A stretch of DNA of 64,000 bases from Streptomyces luteolus. GTDB lineage: Bacteria > Actinomycetota > Actinomycetes > Streptomycetales > Streptomycetaceae. The notes beneath the pieces are model-generated. The model was not told the origin of the DNA. It made no database searches and saw nothing but the letters and a program-made list of their open reading frames with translations. Positions 1 to 9,249 of this stretch are shown piece by piece. Each line of letters begins with the position of its first letter. Position 1 is the stretch's first letter. The translations under genes and the position numbers were made by a program. The DNA lies in contig NZ_JASCIS010000018.1 of the NCBI RefSeq assembly GCF_029968015.1, positions 1 to 64,000 on the forward strand. Reading direction: 5' to 3'.

Positions 1-97
1 TCTGCACTCCTGACCGGCGACCGAGAACAACTCGCCGACTGAGAACAACTCAACCAGACACCACTGACAACGCCCCGTGACCGCAAGGAGTTCCCGC

Positions 98-1171
98 ATG
101 CCCAGCTACTCCCGCACGTCCACGTCCGACCCCGAACTCGCCCACAGACTCAGCCGCCGCGGCATGCTCGGCGTCGCCGCCGGAGCCGGAGCCGCCGCGC
201 TCGTCGGCGCCGGCGCGACCTCCGCAGCGGCCCAGCCCTCAGCAGGTGCGTCGGCTGCGACGACCGCGACCGCCCGTCGCAAGGGCCGCCCCGTGCTGCC
301 GCCCGGCCGCCTCGGCATCCAGCTCTACAGCCTGCGCGACAAGGTCTCCACCCTCGGATTCGCCCCCGTCTTCGAGGAGTTGAGCGAGCACGGCTACGAC
401 GAGATCGAGTTCGCCGGCTACACGCAGGGCTCCGCGGGACCCATCACGCTCGCCCAGCTGAAGCGGCTCGCCGCCGATCACGGCCTCAACCCCATCGGCA
501 GCCACGTCGGCTACTACGCCGACGACCCGAACGCGTACACCTTCGCGCAGAACCTCGAGAAGGTCCTCGACGAGGCCCAGGCGCTCGGCCTGAAGCACAT
601 CGGCACGGCCTCGGGCCCCTGGCGCTACGGCACGACCGTCGACGGCTGGAAGCGCTGCGCCGAGGAGTTCAACACGTACGGCGCGGCAGCGAAGAAGCGC
701 GGCATGAAGTTCTACCAGCACAACCACGCCGAGGAGTTCTCCTTCGCGACCGACCGGCCCGACGTGCGGCTCTACGACGTGCTGCTCGCCGAGACCGACC
801 CGGATCTGGTGTACCTGGAGATGGACATCTACTGGGCGTACGCGGCGCAGTTCCGTTTCTCCAAGCGCGTCGACGGCACTCCGGCGCCGTTCGAGCCGCT
901 GGACTACGTGCTCAAGCAGCCGCACCGGTATCCGCTGTTCCACGTCAAGGACGGCGAGCACGACGAGTCCGCCAAGGACGGCTACCGGATGGTGGACGTG
1001 GGCGACGGCGACATCGACTACCGGCGGTTCCTGTCCGAGGTGACGCGCCGTACGCCGACCGGCCGGCGCTACCACCACTGGCAGGTGGAGCACGACAACC
1101 CCGTCGACTCGCTCGCCTTCGCCCGCAAGTCCAGCGCGCACCTGCACTCGCTGCGCGAGCGGGACTGCTGA
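98..1171 (+). CDS. Secreted sugar phosphate isomerase/epimerase (TIM barrel)
   Basis: The protein has 357 residues. I start it at ATG 98 because AAGGAG lies 7 bases upstream; a GTG at 77 has no such site. The N-terminus carries a twin-arginine signal (SRRGMLGV, then an Ala/Gly-rich stretch), so it is probably folded before export. The rest fits the AP-endonuclease-2/xylose-isomerase-like TIM barrel, with acidic and His positions spaced like metal ligands (QHNHAEEF, EMDIYWA, FHVKDGEHD, WQVEHDNP). Such Tat-exported proteins often sit with 3-keto-sugar metabolism; that role and the substrate are inference. It is convergent with the transporter gene downstream and shares a hairpin terminator with it. 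Confidence 0.85.
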   Translation: MPSYSRTSTSDPELAHRLSRRGMLGVAAGAGAAALVGAGATSAAAQPSAGASAATTATARRKGRPVLPPGRLGIQLYSLRDKVSTLGFAPVFEELSEHGYDEIEFAGYTQGSAGPITLAQLKRLAADHGLNPIGSHVGYYADDPNAYTFAQNLEKVLDEAQALGLKHIGTASGPWRYGTTVDGWKRCAEEFNTYGAAAKKRGMKFYQHNHAEEFSFATDRPDVRLYDVLLAETDPDLVYLEMDIYWAYAAQFRFSKRVDGTPAPFEPLDYVLKQPHRYPLFHVKDGEHDESAKDGYRMVDVGDGDIDYRRFLSEVTRRTPTGRRYHHWQVEHDNPVDSLAFARKSSAHLHSLRERDC

Positions 1172-1200
1172 CGGCGCTCCCGTGTCCGACGCCCCGCACA

Positions 1201-1234
1201 CGCAGAGCCCCGGCACGGTGCCGGGGGCTCTGCG
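1201..1234. terminator. Bidirectional hairpin terminator
   Basis: The arms are 1201-1216 and 1218-1234 and pair almost perfectly, with one extra G in the right arm. The hairpin sits between two convergent stop codons (1171 and 1265), so it can serve both genes. There is no long U tract, as is usual in Streptomyces. Confidence 0.7.
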
Positions 1235-1264
1235 TAGGGGAGGTGCGGATCGAGAGGTGGGAGG

Positions 1265-2650
1265 TCAGTGCGCGTCCCGGCTGATGGGATGCGGATTCGG
1301 TGTGATCTTCCCGCGCTTCGGCCGTCCGGGCGGGCTCAGGAACAGCGCCACGAACCCGGCGAAGAACGAGATCGAGCCTGCCAGGATGAACGCGCCGGAG
1401 TGCCCCCAGGAGCCCACGACCACGGCGCCCATGCCCGCGCCGAGACCGGAGACCAGCTTCGAGCTGTACACCATGCCGTAGTTGGTGGCGTTGTTGTTCT
1501 CGCCGAAGTAGTCGGCGGTGAGCGCCGCGAACATCGGGAAGATGGCGCCGCCGCCGAAGCCGGAGACCGCGGAGAAGATCAGGAACAGCGTCAGGTTCTG
1601 CATGCCCGCGGACCAGATGAGGCCGAACTGCGCGAGGCCGAGGATGACGCACACGGCCAGCAGGCACTGCTTGCGGCCGTAGCGGTCGGAGAGCCAGCCG
1701 ATGACGCCCCGCCCGGTGCCGTTGACGATCGCCTTGAGCGACATCGCGGTGGCCACGATTCCGCTGGCGAAACCCGCCTCCTTGCCGATGTCGACCTGGA
1801 ACGCGATGCCGAAGATGTTCACACCCGAGGTGCACGCCAGACAGAACCACATCAGCGCCACCCGACCGGTCTTCCAGGCCTCCATGGGGGAGTACTGCTT
1901 CACGGCAGGCGGGTTCTTCTCAAGGGACCGGCGGGCGCGCGGGTCGTCCGGAGGGTTGAGCGGGTCGACATCGGCGGGCCACCAGTTCTTCGGCGGGTCC
2001 TTGAAGAAGAACCCCGCCACGGCCACGACGGAGGCCAGGAAGAGGCCCACCAGAACAAGCACCGTACGGAAGTTGGTCAGGTCCATGACGCCGGTGAAGA
2101 TGAACACGAACGGCACGGAACCGTAGGCGAAGCCGCCGTTGACGAAGCCGGTCTTGCCGCCCCGGCGCTCCGGGTACCACTTGCCGACCATGTTGACGCA
2201 CGTCGCGTACACCATGCCCGCGCCCATGCCGCTGAACATGCTGAAGCCGATGTAGGCGAACACCACGTGCGGTGCGTACGCCAGGGACAGATAGCCGAGC
2301 AGGGTTCCCACCGAACCGAGCATCATCGCCCAGCGGGCCGGCAGTCTGCCGCTCTCGCGCAGCCGCCCCGCGGGGAAGGCCACGGCGGCCTGGAAGAACA
2401 CCCAGACGGTCATCATCCAGAAGATGTGGCCGCTGGCCCAGTGATGTGCGGTGTGCAGGGTGTCCTCCGCGGACGCGAACGCGTACTCCGCGGAGCTGAT
2501 GCCCATCATGCCCACCCAGGGCAGGATGACCATCCACTTGCGCTTACGCCCCATGATGTCGATGTCGGTCTCGCCGAGCCGGTACGTACGGCCGTTGGCG
2601 TCCGTCACCTCCCGATAGGGGACGGTGGTTGGCAGGTCGGTTGTCGTCAT
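1265..2650 (-). CDS. OFA-family MFS transporter (oxalate/formate antiporter type)
   Basis: A 461-residue polytopic membrane protein with about twelve hydrophobic segments. The N-terminal block (KRKWMVILPWVGMMGISSAEY) and the loop FPAGRLRESGRLPAR match the oxalate/formate antiporter (OFA) branch of the MFS. It is the last gene of the minus-strand arm encoding a TPP lyase, formyl-CoA:oxalate CoA-transferase and acyl-CoA synthetase, 117 bases after the synthetase stop. Oxalate uptake coupled to formate export is therefore the natural role. OFA members also carry other carboxylates, so the substrate is inferred from context. Confidence 0.85.
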   Translation of the reverse strand: MTTTDLPTTVPYREVTDANGRTYRLGETDIDIMGRKRKWMVILPWVGMMGISSAEYAFASAEDTLHTAHHWASGHIFWMMTVWVFFQAAVAFPAGRLRESGRLPARWAMMLGSVGTLLGYLSLAYAPHVVFAYIGFSMFSGMGAGMVYATCVNMVGKWYPERRGGKTGFVNGGFAYGSVPFVFIFTGVMDLTNFRTVLVLVGLFLASVVAVAGFFFKDPPKNWWPADVDPLNPPDDPRARRSLEKNPPAVKQYSPMEAWKTGRVALMWFCLACTSGVNIFGIAFQVDIGKEAGFASGIVATAMSLKAIVNGTGRGVIGWLSDRYGRKQCLLAVCVILGLAQFGLIWSAGMQNLTLFLIFSAVSGFGGGAIFPMFAALTADYFGENNNATNYGMVYSSKLVSGLGAGMGAVVVGSWGHSGAFILAGSISFFAGFVALFLSPPGRPKRGKITPNPHPISRDAH

Positions 2651-2767
2651 GTCGATCGAACCCCTCGCGTGGAAGAAGTCTGGCCAGCGCCCCCTGTCCG
2701 TTCTCTTCGCACCGGGGCCCGCGGCGAGCGGCCGCCGCAGGCCCCGTGGTTCGAGCCGTCGCTCAAC

Positions 2768-4912
2768 TCATCGACCACCTCCGAGCAACCCCGCCGCCCG
2801 CGCCCACCGGTACTTCGCACCGAGCACGGCGACGGGCTTCTCGGTCGTGTAGGGGTAGGCGACGACTCCGTGTGCGAAGAGGTACGCGCACGCCTCTTCG
2901 ACCTCGACATCGCCCGCAAGGGAGGCCACAACCGGCTTGTCTATGCCGCGCTTTCTGAAATCGGCCACCACGCGCGCGGTGAGCTCGGCGAACACCATCG
3001 GTGGAGTGACGATCGTGTGCCAGTAGCCGAGTACGAGGGCATGGATCCGCGGGTCCTCCAGACCGAGCCGGATCGTCGCCTCGTACGTGGAGGGGGGCTC
3101 GCCGCCCGTGATGTCCACGGGGTTGCCCGCGGCCCCGAAGGGCGGGATGAACTCGCGGAACGCGGCGTCCAGGTCGTCCGGAATCTCCATCAGGGAGAGC
3201 CCGTTGTCGGTCACCGCGTCCGACAGGAGCACACCCGAACCGCCCGCGCCGGTGATGATGACGACGTTGTCCCCCCGCGGGGCGGGCAGCACGGGCAGCG
3301 CACGCGCGTACTCCAGCATGTCGTTGAGGCCTGGAGCCCTGATCACGCCGGCCTGCCGCAGGATGTCGTCGTACACCGCGTCGTCGCCCGCGAGCGCCCC
3401 CGTGTGCGAGCCCGCGGCCTTCGCGCCCGCGGCGGTGCGGCCCGCCTTGAGGACGACGACCGGCTTCTTCGGAACCGTCTCCTTGGCCGCCGCGACGAAC
3501 GCCCGCCCGTCCTTGAGGTCCTCCAAGTGCATGGCGATGCACTGGGTGTTGGGGTCCTCGCCGAACCAGGTCAGCAGATCGTCCTCGTCGATGTCGGACT
3601 TGTTGCCGAGCCCGACGATGGCGGAGACACCGGTCTTGGTGGCGCGGGCGAAGCCCAGGATCGCCATGCCGATGCCGCCCGACTGCGAGGTCAGCGCGAC
3701 CCCGCCCTTCACGTCGTACGGCGTGCAGAACGTGGCGCACAGGTCCTGCCACGTCGAGTAGTAGCCGTAGATGTTCGGCCCCAGGAGGCGTACGCCGTGC
3801 CGTTCGGCGATGGCGACGATCTCCTCCTGCAACGCGTGCTCTCCGGTCTCCGCGAAGCCGGACGGGATCAGCACCGCGTTCGGGATGCCCTTGCGCCCCA
3901 CCTCCTCGAGGGCGGAGGCCACGAACCTGGCGGGGATCGCGAAAACCGCCACATCCACCTCACCCGGAACGTCGGTGACACTCTTGTACGCCTTGCGGCC
4001 CTGAATGTCATCGGCCTTGGGGTTCACGGGGTGGATCTCGCCGGAGAAGCCTCCGTCGATGAGGTTCCGCATCACCGAATTGCCGATCTTGCCGTGCTCG
4101 TTGGAGGCACCGATGACCGCTATGGAGCGCGGCTGCATCAGGCGCTTCATGGAGCGCAGAATCTCGTCCCTACCGTAGGTGCGCCGGGTTTTGGGCGCCT
4201 CCGCCGACAGGATCACGCGGATGTCCGCGGCGAGCGCGCCCTCCGGTGTGGCGATCACCGGGTTGAGGTCGACCTCCGCGATCTCCGGGAAGTCCGTCAC
4301 CAGTTCGGAGACCCGGCGGATCTGCTCGGCGACCGCCCAGCGGTCCACGCCGGCCTCCCCGCGCACGCCCCGGAGGATCTCCGCCGCCCGGATCGAGTCG
4401 AGCATGGAGACGGCCTCGTCCGCGTCGACGGGCGCGAGGCGGAACGTCACGTCCTTCAGGACCTCGACCAGGACCCCGCCGAGCCCGAACGCCACCACCT
4501 TGCCGAACGTCGGGTCGGTGACCGCGCCGACGATCACCTCCTGTCCCTTCGGCAGGAGTTGCTGCACCTGTACGCCCTCGATGCGGGCGTCCGCGTCGTA
4601 GGCACGGGCGCTGTCGACGATCGTGTGGAACGCGGACCGCACCTCGGCGGCGCCCTCCACTCCGACGATCACGCCGCCCGCGTCGGTCTTGTGCAGGATG
4701 TCCGGCGAGACGATCTTCATCACGACCGGCCCGTCGAAACGCGCCGCCGCCGCGACCGCCTCGTCCACGTCCCGCGCCGGCTCCTCGCCCGGTACGGCGA
4801 TTCCGTACGCGTCGGCGATCACCTTGCCCTCGGGCGCGGTCAGCGCGGTGCGGCCGTCGGCGCGTACGGCGTCGAGCAGCGCCCGCACCGTCCGCGTGCG
4901 GTCCTCTGCCAT
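2768..4912 (-). CDS. ADP-forming acyl-CoA synthetase, fused beta-alpha arrangement
   Basis: About 714 residues. The first ~230 are an ATP-grasp domain (VVMKIVSPDILHKTDAGGV). They are followed by a CoA-binding Rossmann domain (SIAVIGASNEHGKIGNSV) and succinyl-CoA-ligase-like domains with the phosphohistidine motif GSHTGALAG (His about 503). Many fused ADP-forming acetyl-CoA synthetases have the alpha half first; here the beta half comes first. The gene starts right after the frc stop (ATG 4912; GTG 4915 is an alternative), so the two are co-translated or nearly so. In this operon it could conserve the formyl-CoA or acyl-CoA thioester bond as ATP. That substrate is inference. Confidence 0.83.
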   Translation of the reverse strand: MAEDRTRTVRALLDAVRADGRTALTAPEGKVIADAYGIAVPGEEPARDVDEAVAAAARFDGPVVMKIVSPDILHKTDAGGVIVGVEGAAEVRSAFHTIVDSARAYDADARIEGVQVQQLLPKGQEVIVGAVTDPTFGKVVAFGLGGVLVEVLKDVTFRLAPVDADEAVSMLDSIRAAEILRGVRGEAGVDRWAVAEQIRRVSELVTDFPEIAEVDLNPVIATPEGALAADIRVILSAEAPKTRRTYGRDEILRSMKRLMQPRSIAVIGASNEHGKIGNSVMRNLIDGGFSGEIHPVNPKADDIQGRKAYKSVTDVPGEVDVAVFAIPARFVASALEEVGRKGIPNAVLIPSGFAETGEHALQEEIVAIAERHGVRLLGPNIYGYYSTWQDLCATFCTPYDVKGGVALTSQSGGIGMAILGFARATKTGVSAIVGLGNKSDIDEDDLLTWFGEDPNTQCIAMHLEDLKDGRAFVAAAKETVPKKPVVVLKAGRTAAGAKAAGSHTGALAGDDAVYDDILRQAGVIRAPGLNDMLEYARALPVLPAPRGDNVVIITGAGGSGVLLSDAVTDNGLSLMEIPDDLDAAFREFIPPFGAAGNPVDITGGEPPSTYEATIRLGLEDPRIHALVLGYWHTIVTPPMVFAELTARVVADFRKRGIDKPVVASLAGDVEVEEACAYLFAHGVVAYPYTTEKPVAVLGAKYRWARAAGLLGGGR

Positions 4913-4916
4913 CACG

Positions 4917-6149
4917 TCAGATCACTCCGTTCGACTTGAGCAGGCGCAGCTCCTCGTCCCCGAGGCCGAGCTCGCCGACGTACACCTCTTCGTTGTGCTC
5001 GCCGAGCAGCGGTGAACTGATCACGTCCACGGGGGAGTCGGAGAGCTTCAGCGGGGAGCCGACGGTGGTGAACTCGCCGCGCTGGGGGTGCTGGACCTTG
5101 ACGACCATCTGGTTGGCGGCGAGCGAGGTGTCCTCCACGATCTCCTTCGTCGACAGGATCGGGCCGCACGGGATGTTGTGGGAGTTGAGCTGTTCCAGGA
5201 CCTCCCACTTCGGCAGGGTCGAGGACCACTCCTCGATCAGTTGGAACATCTTGTTCAGCTTCGGCAGCCGGGCCTCGGGCGTGTTCCACTCGGGGTCGTC
5301 GGCCAGTTCGGGCCGGCCGATCAGGCTGGCGATCGGCTGCCAGCCGACGGGCTGGACGATGACGTACACGTAGTCGTTCGGGCCGCCCGGCGCGCACTTG
5401 ACCGCCCACCCGGGCTGACCGCCGCCGGACGCGTTGCCGGATCGGGGAACTTCCGTGCCGAAGTCCTCGTTGGGATATTCAGCGAGCGGGCCATGGGCCA
5501 GGCGCTGCTGATCGCGCAACTTCACCCGACAGAGGTTGAGCACGGCATGCTGCATGGCCACGTTGACCCGCTGCCCCCGCCCGGTGCTCTCCCGCTGCAG
5601 GAGCGCCGCGAGAATTCCGGCGACGGCATGAATGCCGGTTCCCGAGTCGCCGATCTGGGCCCCCGTCGCCAGCGGTGGTCCGTCCTCGAAGCCCGTGGTC
5701 GACATCGACCCGCCCATGGCCTGCGCCACGACCTCGTAGGCCTTGAAGTTGGTGTACGGACCGTCACCGAAACCCTTGATGGAGGCATAGACGATTCGCG
5801 GATTGATCTCCTGGATGCGATCCCAGGTGAACCCCATGCGGTCCACGGCCCCGGGGCCGAAGTTCTCGACCATGACGTCCGAGCGCCGGATCAGCTCGGT
5901 GAGGATCTCCTTGCCGCGCTCGGTCTTGGTGTTGAGGGTGATGCTCCGCTTGTTGCAGTTGAGCATCGTGAAGTAGAGGGAGTCGACGTCCGGCAGATCG
6001 CGCAGCTGCTTGCGCGTGATGTCGCCGCTCGGCGCCTCCAGCTTCACCACGTCCGCACCGAGCCAGGCGAGGAGCTGGGTGGCGGACGGGCCCGACTGGA
6101 CGTGTGTCATGTCGAGGACGCGTACGCCCTCAAGAGCCTTGGTCGTCAT
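4917..6149 (-). CDS. frc: Formyl-CoA:oxalate CoA-transferase
   Basis: A 410-residue family III CoA-transferase. Several blocks match the Oxalobacter formigenes enzyme as I remember it: LDMTHVQSGP near the N-terminus, VDSLYFTMLNCNKRSI (56-70), IGDSGTGIH with the expected catalytic Asp at 168, KLRDQQRL, a glycine-rich loop before QPGW, and LLGEHNEEV near the end. The enzyme swaps CoA between formyl-CoA and oxalate, giving oxalyl-CoA and formate. It follows the TPP enzyme gene by 14 bases and abuts the acyl-CoA synthetase gene, so this is one operon. The family assignment is strong. The substrate is likely but not proven. Confidence 0.92.
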   Translation of the reverse strand: MTTKALEGVRVLDMTHVQSGPSATQLLAWLGADVVKLEAPSGDITRKQLRDLPDVDSLYFTMLNCNKRSITLNTKTERGKEILTELIRRSDVMVENFGPGAVDRMGFTWDRIQEINPRIVYASIKGFGDGPYTNFKAYEVVAQAMGGSMSTTGFEDGPPLATGAQIGDSGTGIHAVAGILAALLQRESTGRGQRVNVAMQHAVLNLCRVKLRDQQRLAHGPLAEYPNEDFGTEVPRSGNASGGGQPGWAVKCAPGGPNDYVYVIVQPVGWQPIASLIGRPELADDPEWNTPEARLPKLNKMFQLIEEWSSTLPKWEVLEQLNSHNIPCGPILSTKEIVEDTSLAANQMVVKVQHPQRGEFTTVGSPLKLSDSPVDVISSPLLGEHNEEVYVGELGLGDEELRLLKSNGVI

Positions 6150-6163
6150 GACGATTCAGCTCC

Positions 6164-7864
6164 TCACTTGTACATGGTCTGGTTCATGGTTCCGGGGGCG
6201 TACGCGTCCGGGTCCACCCAGACGTTGATGAGCGAGGGCTTGCCCGATTCGCGGGCCCGTCGCAGCGCGGGGCCGATGTCGGCGGGGTCGCGGACCTCCT
6301 CGCCGTGACCGCCGAGCATCTGGGCGAACTTGTCGTAGTGGACGTCGCCGAGGGTGTTGCCGACGCGTTCGCGCTCGTCGCCGTACTTGGCCTTCTGGCC
6401 GTAGCGGATCTGGTTCATCGAGGAGTTGTTGCCGACGATGCCGACGAAGGGGAGCTCGTAGCGAACCAAGGTCTCGAAGTCCCAGCCGGTCAGGGAGAAC
6501 GCGCCGTCGCCGAAGAGCGCGACGACCTCCTTGTCGGGGCGGGCCTGCTTCGCGGCGAGCACGAACGGAATCCCGACGCCGAGCGTGCCGAGCGGACCGG
6601 GGTCCATCCAGTGGCCGGGTGATTTGGGCTGCACTACCTGGCCGGAGAAGGTGACGATGTCGCCGCCGTCGCCGATGTAGATCGAGTCCTCGGTGAGGAA
6701 GTCGTTGATCTCGCTGACCAGGCGGTAGGGGTGGATGGGGGAGGCGTCCGAGCGCAGGTTCGGCAGTCGCTTCTCGATGGCGGTCTGCTCGGCGGCGCGC
6801 AGTTCGTCCAGCCACTCCTTGCGCTTGGACGCACCGCCGTTACTGAGTACATGAGAAGCGTGCCCCGAGGCGGCCTCGGTGACGGCCTTCAGGATCAGGC
6901 CCGCGTCGCCGACGATGCCGAGGTCGACGTCGCGGTTCTTGCCGACGGTGCGGTAGTCCAGGTCGATCTGGACGACGGTCGCGTCCGGCGAGAGCCGCTT
7001 GCCGTAGCCCATCCGGAAGTCGAAGGGGGTGCCGACGATGACGATGACATCGGCGTTGGAGAAGGCGTACCTGCGGGAGAGCTGGAAGTGGTGCGGGTCG
7101 CCGGGAGGGAGGGTGCCGCGTCCGGCGCCGTTCATATAGGCGGGCACGTTGAGGGTGCGGACGAGTTCCGTGGCGGCCTCGGTTCCGCGGGTGGTCCACA
7201 CCTGGGAGCCGAGCAGAATCGCGGGCTTCTCGGCGTGTACGAGGAGGTCGGCGAGCTTCTCGACGGCCTCGGGGTCGCCGGCCGAGCGGGTGGATGCGCG
7301 GTAGTGGCCGGCCTGCGGCACGCGTGCCTTGTCGACGGGGACCTTGGCGTCGAGGACGTCGCGCGGTATCTCCAGGAAGGAGGGCCCGGGGGCGCCGTGG
7401 TAGCACTCGCGGAACGCCATGGACACCATGTCCGCGGCCCGCGCCGTGTCCGGCACGGTCGAGGCGAACTTGGTGATGGGCGTCATCATGTCGACGTGCG
7501 GCAGGTCCTGAAGCGAGCCCATCTTGTGCTGGGTGTGGGCCCCTTGGCCGCCGATGAGGAGCATCGGTGACTCGGCACGGAAGGCGTTGGCGACGCCGGT
7601 GACCGCGTCGGTGGTCCCCGGGCCCGCGGTGACGACGGCGCAGCCGGGCTTGCCGGTGATGCGCGCGTAGCCGTCGGCGGCGTGGGCGGCGACCTGTTCG
7701 TGGCGTACGTCGACGACTTCGATGCCTTCGTCGACGCAGCCGTCGTAGATGTCGATGATGTGGCCGCCGCACAGGGTGTAGATGACCTCCACGCCCTCCG
7801 CTTTGAGTGCCTTGGCGACCAGGTGCCCACCGGAAATGAGTTGCTGGCTGTTCTCGTCGGGCAT
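6164..7864 (-). CDS. TPP-dependent lyase/decarboxylase, candidate oxalyl-CoA decarboxylase or 2-hydroxyacyl-CoA lyase
   Basis: 566 residues with the three-domain layout of TPP enzymes. The proton-relay Glu is at about 56 (VRHEQVAAHAADGYAR), and the Mg-TPP motif runs from GDG (LFGDGAFSLTGWDFE) to GNN. The position before frc predicts an oxalyl-CoA decarboxylase. The sequence, however, reads more like acetolactate synthase: it has TAGPGTTDAVTG where canonical oxalyl-CoA decarboxylases have a SAPGFLNG-type block. It could be a divergent decarboxylase or an actinobacterial 2-hydroxyacyl-CoA lyase that releases formyl-CoA and an aldehyde. It is the first gene of the minus-strand arm, transcribed from the 7865-8099 region. 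Confidence 0.72.
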   Translation of the reverse strand: MPDENSQQLISGGHLVAKALKAEGVEVIYTLCGGHIIDIYDGCVDEGIEVVDVRHEQVAAHAADGYARITGKPGCAVVTAGPGTTDAVTGVANAFRAESPMLLIGGQGAHTQHKMGSLQDLPHVDMMTPITKFASTVPDTARAADMVSMAFRECYHGAPGPSFLEIPRDVLDAKVPVDKARVPQAGHYRASTRSAGDPEAVEKLADLLVHAEKPAILLGSQVWTTRGTEAATELVRTLNVPAYMNGAGRGTLPPGDPHHFQLSRRYAFSNADVIVIVGTPFDFRMGYGKRLSPDATVVQIDLDYRTVGKNRDVDLGIVGDAGLILKAVTEAASGHASHVLSNGGASKRKEWLDELRAAEQTAIEKRLPNLRSDASPIHPYRLVSEINDFLTEDSIYIGDGGDIVTFSGQVVQPKSPGHWMDPGPLGTLGVGIPFVLAAKQARPDKEVVALFGDGAFSLTGWDFETLVRYELPFVGIVGNNSSMNQIRYGQKAKYGDERERVGNTLGDVHYDKFAQMLGGHGEEVRDPADIGPALRRARESGKPSLINVWVDPDAYAPGTMNQTMYK

Positions 7865-7956
7865 GGCGAAGTCCTGTCCCTTCGTAGGGGAGTTGGCGTC
7901 CTCACTCGCAGCTCACGGACCGCCTCGTGGACTGCTGTCGCGCTTGCTGTCACGCA

Positions 7957-7969
7957 CGTGTCAGACACG
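7957..7969. promoter_or_regulatory. 13-bp palindrome in divergent promoter region
   Basis: CGTGTCAGACACG is a perfect palindrome around a central A, 93 bases upstream of the TPP lyase start. It could be a second operator of this divergent region. No regulator gene is adjacent, and palindromes this short can occur by chance. Confidence 0.35.
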
Positions 7970-8006
7970 CTTCACGCACTGCGTTCACCACTGTCGCGGC
8001 AGATTG

Positions 8007-8030
8007 CATACAGTCGACGAATACTGTATG
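8007..8030. promoter_or_regulatory. Perfect inverted-repeat operator between the two catabolic arms
   Basis: CATACAGT (8007-8014) and ACTGTATG (8023-8030) are exact reverse complements separated by 8 bases. The element is AT-rich for this genome and lies 70 bases before the SucC-like start, between two divergent operons. ATACAGTAT-like half-sites suit a GntR/FadR-type or TetR-type dimer, but no regulator gene lies in the cluster. Confidence 0.65.
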
Positions 8031-8099
8031 AAGCTTGTTATCCCGCATCCGGTCAGTGGTGTCCAGGGGGCGTGCGGCATTTTTGAGTCAGGAGCCGAA

Positions 8100-9224
8100 A
8101 TGGACCTGTTCGAGTACCAGGCAAGGGAACTCTTCGAGGAATACGGCGTGTCGGTTCCGGCGGCAGAGGCCGCCGACACGGCCAAGGAGGCCCGCCGCAT
8201 CGCGGACCGCCTCGGCGGCCGCGTCGTCGTCAAGGCCCAGGTGAAGACCGGCGGACGCGGCAAGGCGGGCGGCGTCAAGCTCGCCGCTGACCCGGCCGCC
8301 GCAGAGCTGACGGCACGCGCGATCCTCGGGATGGACATCAAAGGGCACACCGTGCACCAGGTGATGCTCGCCCAACCAGTCGAGATCGAGACCGAGTTCT
8401 ACGTCTCGTACGTACTCGACCGCGCCGCGGGGCGTTTCCTCGCGATCGCCTCCGCGGAGGGTGGCATGGAGATCGAGGAGGTCGCCGCGACCCGCCCCGA
8501 GGCCGTCGCCCGCGTCCCGATCGACCCCTCGCACGGCGTCACCGCCGACAAGGCCGCCGAGATCGCCCGCGCCGCACGGCTCCCGCCCGAGACGGCCGAC
8601 GTCCTCGTCAAACTGTGGACCGTCCTGACCGAGGAGGACGCCGTACTGGTCGAGGTCAACCCCCTCGTCCGCACCCGCGACGGCCGCCTCCTCGCCCTCG
8701 ACGGCAAGGTCACCCTCGACGACAACGCCCGCTTCCGCCAGGCACGTTGGGGCGGCGCGGACACCGACCACGACGACCCACTGGAGGCTCGGGCCGCCGC
8801 CAAGGGGCTCAACTACGTCAAGCTCGACGGCCGGGTCGGCGTCATCGGCAACGGCGCGGGACTCGTCATGTCCACCCTCGACGTCGTCGCCGGCTGCGGC
8901 GCCCGCCCCGCCAACTTCCTCGACATCGGCGGCGGCGCCTCCGCCCAGGTCATGGCCGACGGACTCTCCGTCATCCTCTCCGACCGGGACGTCAGGTCCG
9001 TCTTCGTCAACGTCTTCGGCGGCATCACCGCCTGCGACGCCGTGGCCGACGGAGTCGTGCAGGCCCTCGACGAGATCCGCCTCACCAAACCCCTCGTCGT
9101 ACGCCTCGACGGCAACAACGCCGCGCAGGGCCGCGCCGTCCTCGACGACCACCGGCACCCGCTCGTCGAGCAGGTGACCACCATGGACGGCGCCGCCCAG
9201 CGCGCCGCTCAGCTCGCCAAGTAG
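8100..9224 (+). CDS. Succinyl-CoA synthetase beta-like subunit (ATP-grasp CoA ligase)
   Basis: 374 residues starting at ATG 8100, preceded by AGGAG. The N-terminus MDLFEYQARELFEEYGV and the block VVKAQVKTGGRGKAGGVKLA are hallmarks of SucC-type ATP-grasp subunits. The C-terminal half has GAGLVMSTLDVV and FVNVFGGITACD, typical of the ligase domain. It is followed after 25 bases by a SucD-like gene, so the two should form a heteromeric CoA ligase. Their place beside oxalate-type CoA enzymes suggests an accessory ligase for another acid (malate, glycolate, a 2-hydroxy acid or succinate) rather than the TCA-cycle enzyme. That is inference. Confidence 0.88.
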   Translation: MDLFEYQARELFEEYGVSVPAAEAADTAKEARRIADRLGGRVVVKAQVKTGGRGKAGGVKLAADPAAAELTARAILGMDIKGHTVHQVMLAQPVEIETEFYVSYVLDRAAGRFLAIASAEGGMEIEEVAATRPEAVARVPIDPSHGVTADKAAEIARAARLPPETADVLVKLWTVLTEEDAVLVEVNPLVRTRDGRLLALDGKVTLDDNARFRQARWGGADTDHDDPLEARAAAKGLNYVKLDGRVGVIGNGAGLVMSTLDVVAGCGARPANFLDIGGGASAQVMADGLSVILSDRDVRSVFVNVFGGITACDAVADGVVQALDEIRLTKPLVVRLDGNNAAQGRAVLDDHRHPLVEQVTTMDGAAQRAAQLAK

Positions 9225-9249
9225 CGCCCGGAGCAGAGGAGTCCACACC

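Noticed and set aside
1268..4939. A 1,223-codon open frame on the plus strand opposite the transporter and acyl-CoA synthetase genes
   Set aside because: It is the GC-rich antisense shadow of two well-supported minus-strand genes. Its translation is Arg/Gly/His-rich with no family motifs.
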